Source of the DNA: Hirsutella rhossiliensis
Taxonomy: Eukaryota > Ascomycota > Sordariomycetes > Hypocreales > Ophiocordycipitaceae
NCBI RefSeq assembly: GCF_020360975.1
Contig: NW_025408670.1
Span: 2,728,001 to 2,792,000 of the forward strand
DNA length: 64,000 nt
Direction of reading: 5' to 3'
In this document: piece by piece, positions 13,550 through 26,354 of the stretch
How the letters are laid out: the number at the start of each line of letters is the position of its first letter
Position numbering within the stretch: position 1 is the stretch's first letter
The notes under the pieces: generated by a model
Database searches by the model: none
Seen by the model: only the letters and a program-made list of their open reading frames with translations
What the model was told of the DNA's origin: nothing
Position numbers and translations under genes: made by a program

Positions 13550-16500
13550 GCTCGCGTTATTATAACTACTTACTTTACTTTACTTACTTTATAGTCCTAG
13601 CCCGGGCTATTATTAGTAGTCTATTAGTCTATTATTCTCGTCTATTATTCTAAATAAGGCTTTAAACTTATCGAGGGCTATAGTTCCTATAAACTTATAT
13701 ATAGGTTCTTATATAGGGTCGAGATACCCGCGCTACTTAACGAGGACCTCCTAGCGTTTCCCCCTATTAACCTTTTTCTAGCGTATAGCCTATATCTCTT
13801 TAACCTTAAACTCGTCCTCTCCCTCTACCTTAATTATAGGCGGTTAGGCGTCTACTACTTCTTATTTAGGTAGCGGGTTAAAGGAGGCTCTATAAAAGAA
13901 GTCTATATTAATCTTATTATAAACCCCTATTAAGAGACTATTAAGCTCTATAACCTATAGGCTAATAACCCTCCGTACTATAAACTTTATATATAGCTAG
14001 TTAAGCTTCTTCTTTAGTTATACCGACCTATAGTTACGGAGGTCTAGCTATACCTTATCTCTTACCGCGAACCTATTTACTAGGGCCTTAGTCTTATTAG
14101 TATGCCGCTCTTAATCTTACGCCGCGGCGGCTATCGCGGATTAGTAATAATTTATAGTCTCCTATAGCTTTTATATAAACGCGGAGGCGCGGCCCTCTAG
14201 TAATAAATTACTATACTACTCCGCTACTACGTCTACGGTAAAGGGAACTAATAAGGGTAGTTCGAAGCTATATATTATAAAGAAAAGGGCTATCTTAATA
14301 GAGGTATATAGTTTACTATTTAACGTAAGTTAGGCCGCGGGGAGCTACCGGTCTTAGTCTACTTAGTTACGGGCTATAATAGCCTATAGGTAAGCCTACG
14401 CCTCTTAGTTAACCTTCTTAGGCCCTTTATTAGTCTATAGGTAATATACCGTGCTAAGTAGCTATATAATCTAAAGTAGCTAGTATAGGTACTATTAAAA
14501 GCGGCTAGTTTAATTCGATCCCCTATCGCTTATAATAAAGGCTAGCTAGCTATACGAGTAGGCCTAGTATTATAGGAAGCGCTCTACGTAAGACTCTATA
14601 TCTATAAACGGTATTAGCTTTAATACTATAGACTTACTAAGTCGGTCCTTAATTACTTATATATAGCGGTTGCTGCCCTCTATAAGTAAGAGGTCTATTA
14701 TAAAGTCTATCTATATATATATATAAAACCGGTCGGGTACCGGAAGCTACTTAAGTAGCCCCTTAAGCTATACCCTCTAGATCTTTATATAGCTATAGAT
14801 ATTATAGTTATAGAGAAAGCAATAAACGTAGTACTATAGGAAGGGCTAGTAAAAGTCTCTCGTAAGGCTTACTATTATACCCTATCTACCTAGGTAACCT
14901 ATAACGCTAGAGTTATAGATAAGTTAGACTAGCCTCCCTTAAAGCTTATTCCGTTTATTTAGCTCTAGCGGTCCCTCCTTCTCCTTAGCTTCTATAGTAT
15001 ATAGTGCGCCCGGTACCTATAGTCTCTCCCGCTAGCGTAGATACCCTTATAGGTCGATATAGTAGTCGGCTACCTATACCTTTAGCTTTAGCTTCGGATT
15101 TAGGCGTCGAGCGCCGGACTTAATAGCGCGGCGTACGCCCTCGTAAGTATAGTCTAGAGCCGCTATCTTATCCTATAAGCGTTAAAGGGCCTTATCTTAG
15201 AATACTCTTACCGCGCGCGCCCTTAGGCCGGTCTATCCCTCCTCGCTAGACCGAGGTAAGGGCGTAAGGGGAAGCTTATTCGCTAGCACCGCGTCTTCCT
15301 TTACTAAGGAAGCTCCTATATAAGTCTATAGTACTTTCTACGGGATAAGCTATAGATCCTAGGCCTCGATATCCGCTCCTATTAGCCGGTCTTAATCCCT
15401 TTAAGAAAGCGCGTCTAAGACCGCGGAGTCCCGCCTAGGGCGGTATTTAATCGAGAAGTTAAAGCGTAAGAGATACTCCGCTTAGCGGGCTTACCGCTCT
15501 AAGAGGTACTAGCGAGTTATAAAGTACTTAAGGTTCCTATAGTTTATAAGAACCTCGAAGCTCTTATAGCTTTAGAGCTCCGCTTACTATTACTTAAGGT
15601 AGCTAATAATCGCTAGTATCTCCTTATTATAAATAGCGTAATTCCGCTGTACTAGGGTTAGCTTATAGGAGTAGAACGCTACCGGTTACTTCTACCTATC
15701 TACCTCTTAGGAGAGCGTTCCTCTAAGTGCCTAGCCGCTATAGTCCGCTTTAATTAATATAGACCGGTCGAAGTCCTACTAAAGTAATATTAGGGCTTAA
15801 GAGAATAGGTCCTTAAGCGTATAGAACGCTCCTTCCTATATAGGCCCCTAGTAAAAGGTAGTCTGCTTCCTAGTAATCTTATTTAAGGGTATTATAATAT
15901 AAGAGAAGCCCCTAATAAATATCCTATAATAGTTCGCGAACCTAAGGAAGCTCTATATACCTATCTACGTAGTTAAGGCAGCTTAGTCCTAAATCGCCTA
16001 GATCTTTATAGGGTCCGCCTATATACCTACGCCTATATAGATAATAAAGCCTAGGTACTTAACCCTCTTAACCCCGAATTCGCACTTATCTAGGTTAAGG
16101 TAGAGCCTATAAAGTTAAAGGCGCTCTAGGACCTTCTATACTTTCTATATATAGTCCTTATAGGAGCCGCTCGTATAGATAAGGATATTATCTATATATA
16201 TAAAGGCGAACTTATCGAGAAAGTCCTAAAGTATATTATTAATATAACGCTAAAAGGTAGCGGGCGCTCTTAAGAGGCTAAAGGGCGTTATAAGCTACTT
16301 AAATAAGCCGTAGTATATATAAAACGCTATCTTTTACTTGTTACCCTCTAAGATCTATACCTTATAAAACGCTTATTTTATATCTAGCTTTATAAACTAC
16401 TTCGCCTTTAAAAGGTTATAGAGCATATCCGAGATTAAGGGTAAGGGGTAGTAGTCTAGCCTTATAATTACGTTTAGGGCCCTATAGTCGTAATAGAACT

Positions 16501-17450
16501 ATATCCCGCCCCTTAGTTTACGTATAAATAAGACCGGCGCTCTTACTTTAAAGCTACTTACTTAAATAAAACCCTTATCTAAGAGGTCCCTTAGTATCTT
16601 CTTTAGCACTAGTAGCTCCGCGTATAATATACTATATAGCGGTCCGAATAGTACGGGTAGTTCCTGCCCCTTCTTATCGGTATAGAGTATAATCTTATAG
16701 TCTACCCTTAGCTTATATAGGTTAAGTTTATCCGCTTCCTAGGACTTAAATAGCGGTAGGAGGTCGTAAAAGAGCTCTAGTATCTATTACTATAGCTTAG
16801 AAAGCGACTTTAGCTTCTTTATCTAGAGGGCCTTATCGATATCTACTAGGCTAACTACGTAGACCGCTATATTAACCGCTACCCGGCCTTACTACCGCTT
16901 TACCTATTATATAGTTCCTATAAAGATAAAGGTAAGGACTTCTTATACTAAGTATAAAGCTAGTATATCTAGTCCTACGCCTATAAAACCATTATTATAG
17001 TAGACCTACTATTACGTAGGCCTAAACTATAGCTTCCTTTAGTATAGAACTAAGTATAACTCTATATATAATAACTAAGGTTTCCTAAGGATTAAGGGAA
17101 ACTTTAGTTAAGGGATTATATAAACTACGATAAGCTTATAGTAACCGTCGACCTCTATAGCTAGCTATATAATGCCCTTAATTACTATACCCTCTATCGC
17201 GCTTAAGGCGCCCTTTACTCGCCTTAGGGCGATCTTTTCTACTAGTACTTATATCTCTCGTATAAGCGCCTCGTTAACTATAACGTAGTACTAGTAGCCC
17301 TTATCTATAAGGGCGGTAATAGGTATGGAGTTATTAATTATAACCTATATTAAAGTAGGCTCCTCTTCTATATAGACGGATAATTCTTCCTTCTCTTTTA
17401 CTAGTGCTAGTAATTAAGGCTTTAAAGCCTATCTTTACTCCGGAGCTACT
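13550..17450 (-). pseudogene. pol relic of element A
   Basis: Reversing RIP on the minus strand gives a Gypsy reverse transcriptase near 15,950-16,620. It has a readable FIRKLRGG / DYRALNVI / YYPLPLI series followed by a YIDNILIYTSGS-like active-site loop (the second Asp of YIDD now reads Asn). RNase H, integrase and C-terminal regions follow toward 13,550. The reverse transcriptase is of the same broad lineage as that of element D. All frames are broken by TAA/TAG. Confidence 0.7.
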
Positions 17451-18595
17451 CTTTTTCCTTTAGGCCTAGGGGGGCGGAGTCCTCCTTATCGTCTAAGGTA
17501 AGGAGCGGTTCTATCTTCGCTACTTAAACTACTATAGGCCGCTTAGCTAAAAGGAAGGGGTATTTTAATATAAAGTATATAGATACTCTATAACGTAGGT
17601 AGCGGCCGTTAGCCTTCCTCTTCTTAATTTCCTTGCTTATTACCTACTTTGCCCGCTACTTAAAGTACGGGGCGGTATAGGAGGTAGTCGACAGCGTCTT
17701 CTTACCGCGTCTAGCCCGGTCTATATAGGTAGCTAATATTAAGGTGTCCCTATCTATATCGATAGCTAGTTATTTATCTTATAGAGGGGCGGTAATCCCG
17801 TCGCCGCTATACGGCGTACGCTTATAGAGCTTCTAGAAATATAGCGTCTACTTATAGCCCTAAGCTACCTTTATTAACCGGCTTATATACTCGCTATAGT
17901 TAGTAGGTATAATTATAGGGATAAGTAGCTCCTATAGGGCCGGCGTAATCGAATTCTATAGCTATATAAGCTTCGCGCTATCTTCTTATACTATAGTCCC
18001 TACTACCCGTAAGAGCGTCTCTTTAAAATCGGGAAGGAATTCGCTAAAGGTTTATCCGTCTCTCTACTTAAGGGTCTATAGCTTATCTTACGCCTTCTCC
18101 CGCTCCTATATATTACCGAACGTATATATAAGGTATTAAAAGAAGTCTTATAGGTCGTGTCTACCCCTAAGGCCGCCCTTATCCTAGAATCTAGAGATCC
18201 GCTATATTTAAGGCTCCGGTAGCGTATAAAAAAGCAAATACTACGCTATATTACGATAGCCGTTTAGGCCCTATTTCTTGTTAGTTATAAACTTCGTCTA
18301 TAGCCGGCTAAGGAAGAAGTAAAAGGACTCCGGCTTACTATCCTAAGTTAGCTAAGGGAGCGGCTTCCTTATCGGTAGTATCGCTACTATAACCGGCGTT
18401 ATAGAGGTCGTATGGGTTAAAGCTAGTCTTATAGATAGCTTCCTTAGTATAGCGAGAACCTCGTTCTTCTCGCTAGCCGTCGCGCTTTTAATCGCTTCTA
18501 AGATAGCTACGATACTTCCTATCCGTTTAGGGAGGGGCGGAGTACTTCCTTAAAAGGGAGGCGCCCTCTCTAGAGAGATATCTATTAGATCTATT
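17451..18595 (-). pseudogene. gag-region relic of element A
   Basis: This is the first coding part after the 5' LTR and leader on the minus strand. It corresponds to 18,960-20,120 of copy B, which confirms it belongs to the element. It holds a Lys/Glu-rich frame with RIP stops; no zinc knuckle is readable. Confidence 0.5.
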
Positions 18596-18611
18596 AATTA
18601 ATAGCTTATAC

Positions 18612-18797
18612 TATTATAGAGTAGGTAGAGGCATACGTATAGGTGCTGTTTATAGGATAATATTAATAAGCTATATAGAGCTCTCTTATACGCGGCTAGC
18701 CTATATATATATATATAGGATCCGGCCCTCTATATATAACTATATAGCTTAGGCTATAGCCTAAGCCTATAACCTATAATAGTTAAAGACTCTTATA
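18612..18797 (-). repeat. 5' LTR of element A
   Basis: This 186-bp LTR has its sense start at 18,797 (TATAAGAGTC) and its end at 18,612. The leader that follows in element sense (below 18,612) contains ATAAGCTAT, complementary to ATAGCTTAT inside the LTR (plus-strand positions 18,666-18,674). This suggests self-priming. Confidence 0.8.
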
Positions 18798-18942
18798 TAG
18801 CCTAAGCTATATAGTTATATATAGAGGGCTAGATCTTATATATATATATATAAGCTAGCTATATATAAGAGAGCTCTATATAGCTTATTAATATTATCCT
18901 ATAAATAGTACCTATATATATACCTTTACTTACTTTATAATA
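18798..18942 (+). repeat. Right part of the 5' LTR of element B
   Basis: This is LTR sequence lacking its first 41 bp or so; those bases lie at 11,806-11,851 on the other side of element A. It starts with TAGCC, the target duplication partner of TAGCT at 11,847-11,851. Confidence 0.8.
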
Positions 18943-18959
18943 GTATAAGCTATTAACTA

Positions 18960-20627
18960 ATAGATCTAATAGATATCTCTTTAAAAAGGGCGCCTCTTTT
19001 TTAAGGAAGTACTCTACCTTTCCTTAAACGGATAAAAAGTATTATAGCTATCTTAAAAGCGATTAAAAGCGCGATAGCTAGCGAGAAAGATAAGGTTCTT
19101 ACTATATTAAGGGAGCTATCTACGAGACTAGCTTTAACCCCTATAACCTTTATAACGCTAGTTACGGCGGTAATACTACTAACGTAGAAGCCGCTCCCTT
19201 AGCCGACTTAAGATAATAAGCTAGAGTCTTTTTACTTCTTCCTTAGCTAGCTAAAGATAAAGTTTATAACCGACGAGAAATAAGGCTTAAATAGCTATCG
19301 CGATATAGTATAGTATTTGCTTCTTTATATACTACTAGAGCCCTAAATATAGCGGATTTCTAGATTCTAAGATAAGGGCGGCCTTAAGGGTAAACGCGAC
19401 CTATAAGACTTCTTTTAATACCTTATATATACGTTTAGTAACGTATAAGAGCGAGAAAAAGCATAAGATAGGCTATAGACCTTTAAGTAAAGAGATAGAT
19501 AAACCTTTAGCGAATTCCTTCTTAATTTTAAAAAGACGCTTTTATAGGTAACGAGGACTATAGTATAGAAAGATAGCGTAAAGCTTATATAGCTATAGAA
19601 TTTAATTACGCTAGCCTTATAAGAGCTACTTATCCCTATAATTATACTTACTAACTATAGTAAGTATATAAGCTAGTTAATAAAGGTAGTATAGGGCTAT
19701 AAGTAAACGCTATGTTTTTAGAAGCTCTATAAGCGTATATTATATAGCGGTAATAAGATTACCGCCCCTCTATAAGATAAATAACCGGCTATCGATATAG
19801 ATAAAGATACCTTAATATTAGCTACTTATATAGACCGGGCTAGACGTAGTAAGAAGATACTATTAACTACTACCTATACCGCCCTATACTTTAAGTAGCG
19901 GGCGAAGTAAGTAACGAGTAAGGAAATTAAAAAGAGAAAAGCTAACGGCCGCTACTTATATTACGGTATATCTATATACTTTATATTAAAATGCCCCTTC
20001 CTTTTAGCTAAGCGGCCTATAGCGGTTTAAGTAGCGAAGATAGAACTACTCTTTACCTTAGACGATAAAGAGGACTCCGCCCCCTTAGGCTTAGAGGAAA
20101 AAGAGTAGCTCTAAAGTAAAGATAGGCTCTAAAGCCTTAATTACTAATACTAGTAAAAGAGAAAGAGGAATTATCCGCCTATATAAAAGAGGAGCCTACT
20201 TTAATATAGGTCGTAATTAATAACTCCTTACCTATTACTGCTTTTATAAATAAAGGCTACTAGTACTACGCTATAGTTAATAAAGCGCTTATATAAGAGA
20301 TATAAGTACTAGTAAAAAAGATCGCCCTAAGGTAAGTAAAGGGCGCTTTAAGCGTAATAGAGGGTATAGTAATTAAGGGTATTATATAGCTAGCTATAAA
20401 GGTCGATAGTTACTATAAGCTTATCGTAGCCTATATAATCCCTTAACTAAAGTTTCCTTTAATCCTTAGGAAACCCTTAGTTATTATATATAGAGTTATA
20501 CTCGGTTCTATATTAAAGGAAGCTATAGTTTAAGCTTATATAATAGTAGGTCTACTATAATAACGGTTTTATAGGTATAGGACTAAGTATATAAGCTTTA
20601 TACTTAATATAAGAAGTCCTTACTTTT
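18960..20627 (+). pseudogene. gag and early pol relic of element B
   Basis: This is the reverse-complement match of element A 18,595 down to about 16,928. The match stops at the edge of element C. It is RIPed throughout and no intact frame remains. Confidence 0.7.
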
Positions 20628-20884
20628 TATAAGAGCGCTATTAAGAGGTATAAGCTAATAAAGTACTTAGGTATATAGTATTAATATATTAGTAGGGTAT
20701 CGGTAGGGAATTATACCTACCCCGCTTATATATTATAGACTACTCGCTACTTTAACTAAAGAGGAGAAATCCCTCTTCTTATAAGCTTTAGTCTTACGAT
20801 AAGGAGAATATAATATATATAGCGTAGTACCTCTAGCTATCTCTACTACTTAACTAATCGTACCGTAATACGTATTCCCTTATA
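20628..20884 (+). repeat. 5' LTR of element C1
   Basis: This 257-bp LTR closely matches 28,179-28,435 and 30,789-31,045, with differences mostly of the RIP type. Confidence 0.85.
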
Positions 20885-20999
20885 ATTTCTAAAGCTTCCC
20901 TTTTTAGTTACCTAGTAAAGATAGCTACTTAAAGAAGACTATATAACGCTCTTATAGCGCAACGTAGTAGTTAACTAGTTAAGGCCTCTTCGTTACGTA

Positions 21000-22650
21000 T
21001 ATCGAGTATCTACTTAGGAGATAAAGAATAAGAAGATATATCCTTAAAATAGACCCTTATTATAGACGGCGTTATAACTATATTAAAGATATCGCTACCT
21101 ATAAGCGTAAGATAACCGTCTTATAAGGAAAAGCTTATAGCCTTATAAGCGCGCGTTAAAGAGCTAGAAGAGATAAAACGCCTATAAGATCGCGTTATAT
21201 AATTAAAGGAGGAAATTACTAAACGCGCCGGTACTATCGCTATCTATTTAGGGAAGTATCGATAGTTTTACTCCCTTAAATCGGATAGTAGTCGCGGTAG
21301 TAAGGTTAAGATTAAAAACATCGCTTAATTATCCTAACCTATTAATATATAGAAACGTCTAAACTAGACTTACGATCTAAAGGACGCCTTTAGGGCAGCG
21401 CCTAAACGCTTTTATCGTAATAAAATAAAGATCCTCTATATAGTAGATTATATATATAGCGACTATAAAGCGAGATAGCGCCGATACTTTAAAGAATAAA
21501 CGCCGATTAACCGAACTAAATATAGTATAGATTAAGTATACTTTAAGGAATAGATACTTATCTTAATTAAGGATACTATAAATAAGGAGATACTATTAGC
21601 GATATAATTAAAGGAGGCTCGCTAATAAGAAGGCTAGTCCCCCTTAGAGTTTAGCTTATACCTTAACTCCTTAGAGAGGTATTTTAAATACCTATTAGAA
21701 AAAGCGTATACTCTTATATTTTTCGCTAAGCTAGAGCTATAACTTTAAGACTAAATTAACCTTTATTCGATACCTATCTATACCTACTAATAGGAAGAGC
21801 TTATATAAGTCGCCTAATAATATTAAGATACTACTATTAATAAGAAGCGATATATTAATACTACTTTTACCCCTAAAGGAACCGGGAATAAAAGTAATGC
21901 TATACCCTAAGGCGGTATATATAAGGGAAGGAATTAAAAAGGCCGATAAGCTAGGCTAAATCGTTAAGGAAATACTACCGATTCGACTAATAATTAGTAA
22001 GCTAGCGATATACCTACTAAGGGCCGAACTAAGGGACGTTATTAAGGAAGAGGATCTTTTACTTAATCGGGAATTATATATTTCTAATATAATAAGCTAG
22101 GATACCTATCTATAAAATATACTAATTTTCTAAAGGTAGAAACCTTAGTAAAGACTCTTAAACTTAATACTATAAAATAAGGAAAAGGTAAGATATCGGG
22201 GTAAACGCCTCTTCCTTAGTAAACTTAATACTTATAGGATAGTTACTTAAAACTCTTATAACGATATTAGGGCGAAACCCTACTAAAGTCCTTATATACT
22301 TAGATACTTATAGTACTATTAACCTCGTAGATATATACTTTACTTAATAGTAAGGATTACTATAAGTAGCGCTATTATACCCTAAGTTATTAGGGCTTAA
22401 TAATAGTAAAGTAAGGGAGTATAGAGTATCGTTAGTACCGCTCTAAATAATAGATATAAGAGGCATTAAAAAGATAATTACTTATTTTTATATTAGTACC
22501 GATAAGTTAACGTTAAATAATTAGGTACTAATCTTTTTATTAGTTACTACCTTAAAGGATAAACGTATCTATATTATCCTATAAAAACGATAGTAGTAGT
22601 TTAAGTATTAACTAAGTAGTAAAACCCTATAAAATCCTTATAGATTCCTT
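21000..22650 (+). pseudogene. gag-region relic of element C1
   Basis: Degraded coding sequence follows the leader and is shared with C2 (31,160-32,820). It contains charged, Lys/Glu-rich segments and aspartic-protease-like sequence may lie near 22,250-22,560. Individual motifs are not secure because of RIP. Confidence 0.45.
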
Positions 22651-22699
22651 TAGGAATATAAGAATAAAGTAAGGGTATATATAATAGCGCTTAATCCTA

Positions 22700-25600
22700 A
22701 GCTAATCCCGCTATTAGATAAAGATAAAGATAAAGGGATTCTATAAAAAGAATAGGCCGAAATCCTACTAACTCTCTACCGGTTTAAAGATACCTTTTTA
22801 GCTAATAAATCCGATTTATTACTAGCTAAAAAGGGAATCGATTACTTAATTAATTTAATCCTTAATATAGAACCTCCTTATAGACCGATTTACCCTCTAT
22901 TATAAAGGGAACTCTAAGTATTATGCGACTAGATCTAAGACGCGATAAAAAGGAAAATAATTTAAGAGTTAAAGAGCCTAGCTAGGGCGCTTATCCTTTT
23001 TATTTTAAAAAAGGATAGTACCTTATAGCTATATATAGACTACTAAGGACTTAACTAGGTTATATAAAAGAATTAGTACCCTTTACCCCTTATTTTAGAG
23101 ATTATTAACTGCTATTAAGGAGCTAAGTACTTTTCTAAGATTAATATATAGAATATATATTAATATATTCGAATTTAGGAAGGAGATAAATAGAAAACCG
23201 CTTTCCGAACGTATTATAGATATTTCGAATACTTAGTAATACCCTTTAGACTTACTAATATACTAGCTATATTTTAAAGCTATATCTATTAAGCGCTTAA
23301 GGAGCTCGTAAATATAATCTATATAGTCTACTTTAACGATATCCTTATATACTCTAAAATAAGAAAAGAATATACTAAATACTTAGGATAAGTAATAGAA
23401 AGGCTAAGGGCTATAGAGCTCTATATAAAACTATTAAAGTATATCTTCTATTAATAGTTAGTCGAGTTCCTTAGGTTTATATTATCTATCGATAGGGTAT
23501 TAATAGACCCTTAATAGGTAGAGGTAATAGCCTAATAGCCTAAACCTATAACCTACTATAATATTTAGGTTTTCCTTAGGTTCTATAATTTTTACTAACG
23601 ATTTATATATAGGTACTTAGGAGTTATAGCGCCCTTAACTATATTATTAAAGGGGAGTAAGAATAAGAAGAAGCTAAGGAGTATAGAGCTAAACCTTACT
23701 AAAAAGGCAGCGTTTTAAGCTCTTAAGGATGCTTTTTAAGGAGCCCTACTCCTTTAATATTACGATCTAGAAAGACGTATTTATATTAAAATAAATATAT
23801 TATAATTCGCGATAGTAAGGATTATCTCTTAACTTAATAATAAAGGGCATTATTATTTAATCGTATTTTAGTTAAGGAAGTTTACTAGAGCTAAACTTAA
23901 TTATAGTATTCTAGACTAAGAACTCTTTACTATCGTTAAGTTATTTAAATACTAGTAATATTATATTAAAGGGGCAGCGTATAAAGTAAAGGTATTATTA
24001 GACTACTATAACCTTTAGACGTTTATATACTAGACCTCCTTAAATAAAAAGTAAGTAAGATAGTATATATATTTAGTACTATTTAACTTTATAATTAAGT
24101 ATTATATAGGTAAATCTAACCTAGTAGACGCGCTATCGAGAATGCCTAGATATAAGGGCGAGAAGCCCTTATCTATAGAACTATTACTAGAGCTATAAGC
24201 GAAGCTAGCTACTATTAATACCGTATTTATATAGAGAAATAATAAGGCGTTTTTATAGGTAAAGAGATACTTAACCTCGAGTTAATATAAGCGTAGTAAA
24301 GTGCCTTTATATAAGGAAAATATATAAGCTTATCTATAGCGAAACTATAATAATTTAGGCACGAGACTTAAACGATTAGCTAATTAAGCTAAAGAGAGAG
24401 CTAGTTATAAATAGTTACTCTTAAGGAAGACCGCTAAAGAAGCGGCCTACTATATAAAGGTTTATATAGTAGAAGTTCTAGAACCGTTACTAGAGTTACT
24501 AAAACGTACTTAGTTAGTTAATATAGTAATTAATAGGCTAAAGGAGACTAAAGATTTCTCGAAAGAAAAGGGTTTTTAGTTAGTACGCCTAAATAGACTA
24601 CTACTATAAAAGGGTCGTATTATAGTGCCTCTAAAGGCAGCCTTATAGTAAGAGCTAATATAGCTCTTTTATAACGATCCGTTAGTAGGATACTTTAGCT
24701 CCTAATATACTAGCGAACTATTAGCGAGGAACTTTTACTAAGATAAAATAACGAAAGATATAAATAAATATATTTAGTTATACTTAGTATATTAAGGTAT
24801 AGTATCTAAGAGGCATCGCCCTTATAGTACTATATAATTATTACTATATCCTATACGATTATAGGAAGAATTATTAATAGACTTTATTATAGGTCTACCT
24901 AAAGTATAGTATAATAGACGAAACGTTAATACGATCTTAGTAATCGTAGACTAATATACTAAGTATTGCCTCTTCTTTCCTATCTCTAAGATAATAATAG
25001 CCTTAGAGCTAGTAGAATTATTTTATTACTAAGTTAAATTAGTATATAGACCTCTAAAAGGTATTATCTTAAATAGAGGGTCCCTATTTATAAGTAAGTT
25101 TTAGTTAGATCTTTATTTTATCTTATAAGTAAAACGTAAGCTATCGATAGTATTTTACCTATAAATTAATAGGTAAACAGAATAAATAAACTAAGCTATA
25201 TAATACTACTTAAGATACTTTACTAATTTAAAATAAACTAACTAAGCGTTACTCCTATATATTACTTAATTTATATATAATAATATAAAGAACGCGATAA
25301 CTAGGTTATTACTTAATAAAGCGTTAATAGGTTACTAACTAAACTTCTATATTAATACTAAGGATAATATTATTTAGAGGGGGGTACCTAAAGTAAGAGT
25401 AAGAGTTACTAGGCTATAAGAGCTATAAAAGAGGCTTAAGGAATACTAAGGAAAGGCTATTAAATCGTAAGTAAAATACTATAATTTAAGGCACTAACCG
25501 CTTATACTAAAAGTAAGAGACCTTATAATATTATCGATAAAGAACTTACGCTTTAAGGATAAAAAAAGAAAACTCTTACCTAAGTATATTGAACTATTTT

Positions 25601-26200
25601 AGGTCCTATAAGCTATTAAAAAGTAAGTATATTATCTTATACTCCTTAAGAAGTACTTACGCCTTTATAACGTTTTTTATATTAGTCTCTTAGAGCTATA
25701 AAAGAAGTATAAAGGCACCTATAAAGATAGCGAAACCCTACTAATACTAGACTTAGAGGACGATAAAGGTAAATAGGAAGTCTAAGAGATTAAAGACTAA
25801 AAGAGATCTAAGGGCGATACCTTTTTCCTTATTAAATAAAAAGGATAGCTAGCTAAGTATAACTAATAGGTCGAGGCTAAAGATATAGCGAATAGCTAAG
25901 ACCTTATTAAAGAATATACTACTCGCTTAACTAAGAAAAAGAGGTATAAGACTAAGTAAGGTAGGGAAACCTACTAGCGTAAGGAGACGCTATTAAATCG
26001 GTAACGAATCCCTATTAAATCGCTACTAACTTATTAACGTATTAGTACGTTTAAACGTCCTATAACTACATATAAAATAGTAAAATAAGAGAATAGGGAA
26101 AACTATCTATACTACCTATTAAATATTATTAAGGAAAATAAAACTAAACTATAACTCTATTAAGGCCCTAATAATAAAGGAGAGAAAGATAGTTATAGCT
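22700..26200 (+). pseudogene. pol relic of element C1 (RT, RNase H, integrase, chromodomain-like tail)
   Basis: Reversing RIP gives a clear Ty3/Gypsy pol. The reverse transcriptase (22,980-23,430) shows APILFILKK, then CIDYQGLNQ and QYPLPLI, and a YFNDILIYS active-site loop. RNase H follows at 23,700-24,130, ending ALSRMP near 24,130. The integrase zinc region and core lie at 24,620-25,330. The C-terminal tail (25,440-25,800) reads like a GPY/chromodomain region. The stops seen are TAA and TAG only. The frame ends near 26,200 and converges on the antisense frame. Confidence 0.75.
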
Positions 26201-26354
26201 AAATAAAAGAAAGATAAGACCTATTTATTACTTCTAACTACCCCTCTTCTTTATTAGTATAGCGGGAACTAACTAAGGCGCCCCTTTTACTATACTAAAT
26301 ACCTTTAGAAATACTAGAACTACCCTATCCTCTACTCTTTCTTTATTCTCTACG

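Larger units (their letters stand above)
11852..18797 (-). mobile_element. Gypsy element A (minus orientation), RIPed, inserted in the 5' LTR of B
   Basis: This is a full-length 6,946-bp copy of the same family as B, in the opposite direction. Its 186-bp LTRs are 18,612-18,797 (5') and 11,852-12,037 (3'). The 5-bp flanks are TAGCT (11,847-11,851) and TAGCC (18,798-18,802), a target duplication with one RIP-type difference. Removing A joins the two pieces of B's 5' LTR into a length of about 185-186 bp. In minus direction the order is gag, pol, then a third frame before the 3' LTR. Confidence 0.85.
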
